Under the pieces are notes generated by a model that worked only from the letters and a program-made list of their open reading frames with translations, did not search any database and was not told where the DNA came from. Positions 62,421 to 64,000 of a DNA stretch of 64,000 bases are shown piece after piece (position 1 is the first letter of the stretch; each line of letters opens with the position of its first letter). The translations under genes and the position numbers were made by a program. Source of the DNA: Shewanella denitrificans OS217 (GTDB lineage Bacteria > Pseudomonadota > Gammaproteobacteria > Enterobacterales > Shewanellaceae); contig NC_007954.1 of the NCBI RefSeq assembly GCF_000013765.1, positions 1,240,001 to 1,304,000 of the forward strand, written 5' to 3'.

Positions 62421-62969
62421 GGATCCCCTCATAATTTAGGTCTGCCAGCGGTATGAACCAGTTTGATATATTCGTTTAATGCCCAGTAAATTATCGACAA
62501 CTTTTTTAACTGAATGGGGTGCGAATTATTACCTTCGTCGTACCTCTTATCCCTGTCTGACAATGGATAATACAGCGCGATATTTGATGCTGTTAGCTTG
62601 GAAATCCTTCTGCCAGCCAAGATGTTTTACTGCGACACCGTCTGTGATATTACGACCAAGCTGTGTGAGTGGTAGTTGATTGCCATCGAGTGATTATCAT
62701 TGAGCAAGGGGACAGTGGCAATCATCAGTGAATTAAGGCGTTTTTGATGCTTATGTTATAAGAGTGAGGGCATTTTTTTTTGATTAAATCGTGTAAGATA
62801 TGCTTAAATTGACCAGCAGCACACATGGTGTGAGTTTTAGTCGCCATCTTGTTTAAGAGTGGCGAAATTGATTAGATCAGATAGCACCATGCGTGTCTAC
62901 TATTTTGAATTACAACAGGATTATCTGGGGATTCCCTAGATGGCGGCGTTATATTGCTAGGGAGTTCAA
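62421..62969. other. cassette 4 remnant without a convincing gene
   Basis: About 550 bases. It has inverted repeats (TGATTGCCA at 62677 and its complement at 62716; TCGCCA...GGCGA near 62841; ATCTGGGG...CCCTAGAT near 62921) and ends with the core GTTATAT at 62948-62954. No frame has a binding site and protein-like composition. Confidence 0.5.
62948..62954 (+). other. attC core before cassette 5
   Basis: GTTATAT in GGCGTTATATTG is the exact complement of the inverse core ATATAAC at 63339-63345, so the two bound one cassette. Confidence 0.65.
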
Positions 62970-63344
62970 TTGAAGCACTGTTTAATCGCAAGTTTTTATG
63001 CAAGTTTAACTTCTGCATTAGCATTGATAATAATTGCACTTCCTGATTATTCTGGAGCTTCAATTTTATTTGGCTTGTTTGCTTTTCCTGTTGCATTTAT
63101 TTGCTCTGTAGCTCTTTCATATCCGTTGATTTATATTCGTTCAAAGTTAAGCCTAAAAAAATGGCAAAGTGGATCACTGTTCGCAATTACAGGTTTAGTT
63201 TTAGGTGGTATTACACCAATATTAATATTGGGTTCGGTATCAGTAGACGTAAATAGTATTGTATTTATAATGCAATATAGTTTTATTGGCTTTGTGGCTT
63301 CGAGTACTGCTTGGTATTACGTACAACACAATGTCGCAATATAA
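62970..63344 (+). CDS. small membrane protein (cassette 5)
   Basis: A 124-residue protein with four hydrophobic segments (about residues 4-24, 27-52, 66-88 and 95-115). The start is TTG at 62970, supported by GGAG five bases upstream. The stop lies inside the inverse core of the next attC (ATATAAC), which is normal for compact cassettes. No family recognised. Confidence 0.65.
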   Translation: MKHCLIASFYASLTSALALIIIALPDYSGASILFGLFAFPVAFICSVALSYPLIYIRSKLSLKKWQSGSLFAITGLVLGGITPILILGSVSVDVNSIVFIMQYSFIGFVASSTAWYYVQHNVAI

Positions 63345-63351
63345 CAAACGA
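63339..63351 (+). other. attC fragment interrupted by an IS
   Basis: ATATAACAAACG is the start of a typical attC (inverse core plus AACAAACG), but the transposase gene begins right after it, so only the left edge remains here. Confidence 0.65.
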
Positions 63352-64000
63352 CTATGGCGTCAACAACTTATTTTCACCTGTATTCTCATCCCACATGACG
63401 CCATCTCTTAGCATCGAATTGAGGATGACGACCATCTTTCGCACGCATGCAATAATAGCCACTTTCTTGGGCTTTCCTAGTCCAAGTAGTCGCTGATATA
63501 TGGCTTTAAACACTGGGTTACACTGCATAGCCGACATCATTGCCATATAGAGTACAGTGCGTACTTGTGCTCGTCCGCCTTGGATGACCCGCTTGCCTTT
63601 GTAGTCGCCACTTTCTTTGGTCATGGGGGCAACCCCGATGAGGGAAGCTGCTTGTTTATTGGTGATATAGCCTAGCTCTGGCACATTACTGATAATTGAT
63701 GCGGCTGCTATTTTTCCTATCCCTGGCATGCTCTGCAATATGATGTTTTTGCTTTGATACTCGGTACATTCTTCAATTAACTTTTGTATTTTCAACTCGA
63801 TTTTTGTTATCTGGTTCTTTAGCGCTGTAAGAATGGGTTTAATGGTAGAAAGGAGTGTTTTAGATAAGATTTGATGGCGATTTTTTTCCATGGTCTGCAT
63901 GGTGAGAAGTTGATTCCTTCGAGTAACTAAATCACTCATTAATCTTATTTTTTCAGGTTTTAACTCAGTCAGTTTAGGCTTGATGGCTTCGGCATAGTGG
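63351..64000 (-). mobile_element. IS110/IS1111-type element, running off the window
   Basis: The element begins within the attC of cassette 5 and continues past the window end. The exact left end is not certain. Elements of the IS1111-attC group are known to target attC sites. Confidence 0.7.
63352..64000 (-). CDS. IS110-family transposase, C-terminal part
   Basis: The frame is open to the window edge, giving 216 codons with stop TAG at 63352. Seen: ILQSMPGIGKIAAASIISNV, ELGYITNKQAASLIGVAPMT, GDYKGKRVIQGGRAQVRTVL and LGKPKKVAIIACVRKMVVIL, the Transposase_20 domain of IS110 proteins. The N-terminal DEDD catalytic part (RuvC-like) lies outside. No frameshift in the visible part. Confidence 0.92.
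   Translation of the reverse strand, partial: HYAEAIKPKLTELKPEKIRLMSDLVTRRNQLLTMQTMEKNRHQILSKTLLSTIKPILTALKNQITKIELKIQKLIEECTEYQSKNIILQSMPGIGKIAAASIISNVPELGYITNKQAASLIGVAPMTKESGDYKGKRVIQGGRAQVRTVLYMAMMSAMQCNPVFKAIYQRLLGLGKPKKVAIIACVRKMVVILNSMLRDGVMWDENTGENKLLTP

Noticed and set aside
62479..62679. Frames on either strand in cassette 4
   Set aside because: Mutually overlapping, no binding sites, no protein-like composition; the region is better seen as a degraded cassette.

Overview
The window looks like chromosome of a marine gammaproteobacterium, most likely Shewanella or a close relative. The basis is the gene order tkt-epd-pgk-fba, the style of the housekeeping proteins (RsuA, RpiA, MetH, CobS), a thermolabile-haemolysin-type GDSL phospholipase, a lipase with its own foldase, and an integron integrase of the chromosomal type. 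The species is inferred from sequence character only; no search was run.

Layout. 1-5.1 kb: central carbon cluster (transketolase 3' part, erythrose-4-phosphate dehydrogenase, phosphoglycerate kinase, class IIB aldolase), each gene ending in a hairpin terminator. 5.2-10.2 kb: DUF481 outer-membrane protein, an intact IS982-family element, an M13 lipoprotein peptidase and rsuA. 10.9-16.9 kb: HBM-type chemoreceptor, rpiA, an MscS channel coupled to an ATPase-like protein with a damaged P-loop, and pbpG. 17-20.3 kb: a minus-strand lipolytic cluster (TLH-like phospholipase, lipase foldase, lipase). 20.8-25.3 kb: assorted membrane, LysR and PhzF-family genes. 25.4-30.1 kb: a three-gene molybdenum hydroxylase operon whose cytochrome c carries three haems. 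30.5-34 kb: acetyltransferase, hydrolase, Na+/H+ antiporter and cupin. 34.4-39.7 kb: an AT-rich accessory island of defence-like and unrecognised genes, with copies of a dispersed repeat beside and within it. 40.2-48.2 kb: metH facing a cobalamin or iron ABC importer, cobS and cobO, with a MetJ-like operator between. 48.4-53.4 kb: hydrolases, a beta-lactamase-fold lipoprotein, and a second lipase with a companion protein. 53.4-58.1 kb: an inserted-looking segment holding a broken ISAs1-family element, an ettA remnant and a large lipoprotein. 59.2-64 kb: a chromosomal integron (intI with a LexA box, attI, several cassettes and attC sites) whose last visible attC is interrupted by an IS110/IS1111-type transposase that runs off the window.

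The most unusual structural signal is a repeated type of scar. Downstream of epd, of the antiporter gene and of the lipase-companion gene lies a second, diverged (about 83-87% identical by eye), still in-frame copy of that gene's own 3' end including the stop codon. Between original and copy lie about 50 bp, a cupin gene, and a 4.7 kb segment respectively. This suggests repeated capture of DNA next to gene ends by recombination with related but diverged DNA. A second theme is a class of short tandem repeats of unrelated unit sequence placed at gene ends or in intergenic gaps. No tRNA, rRNA, CRISPR array or cobalamin riboswitch was found.
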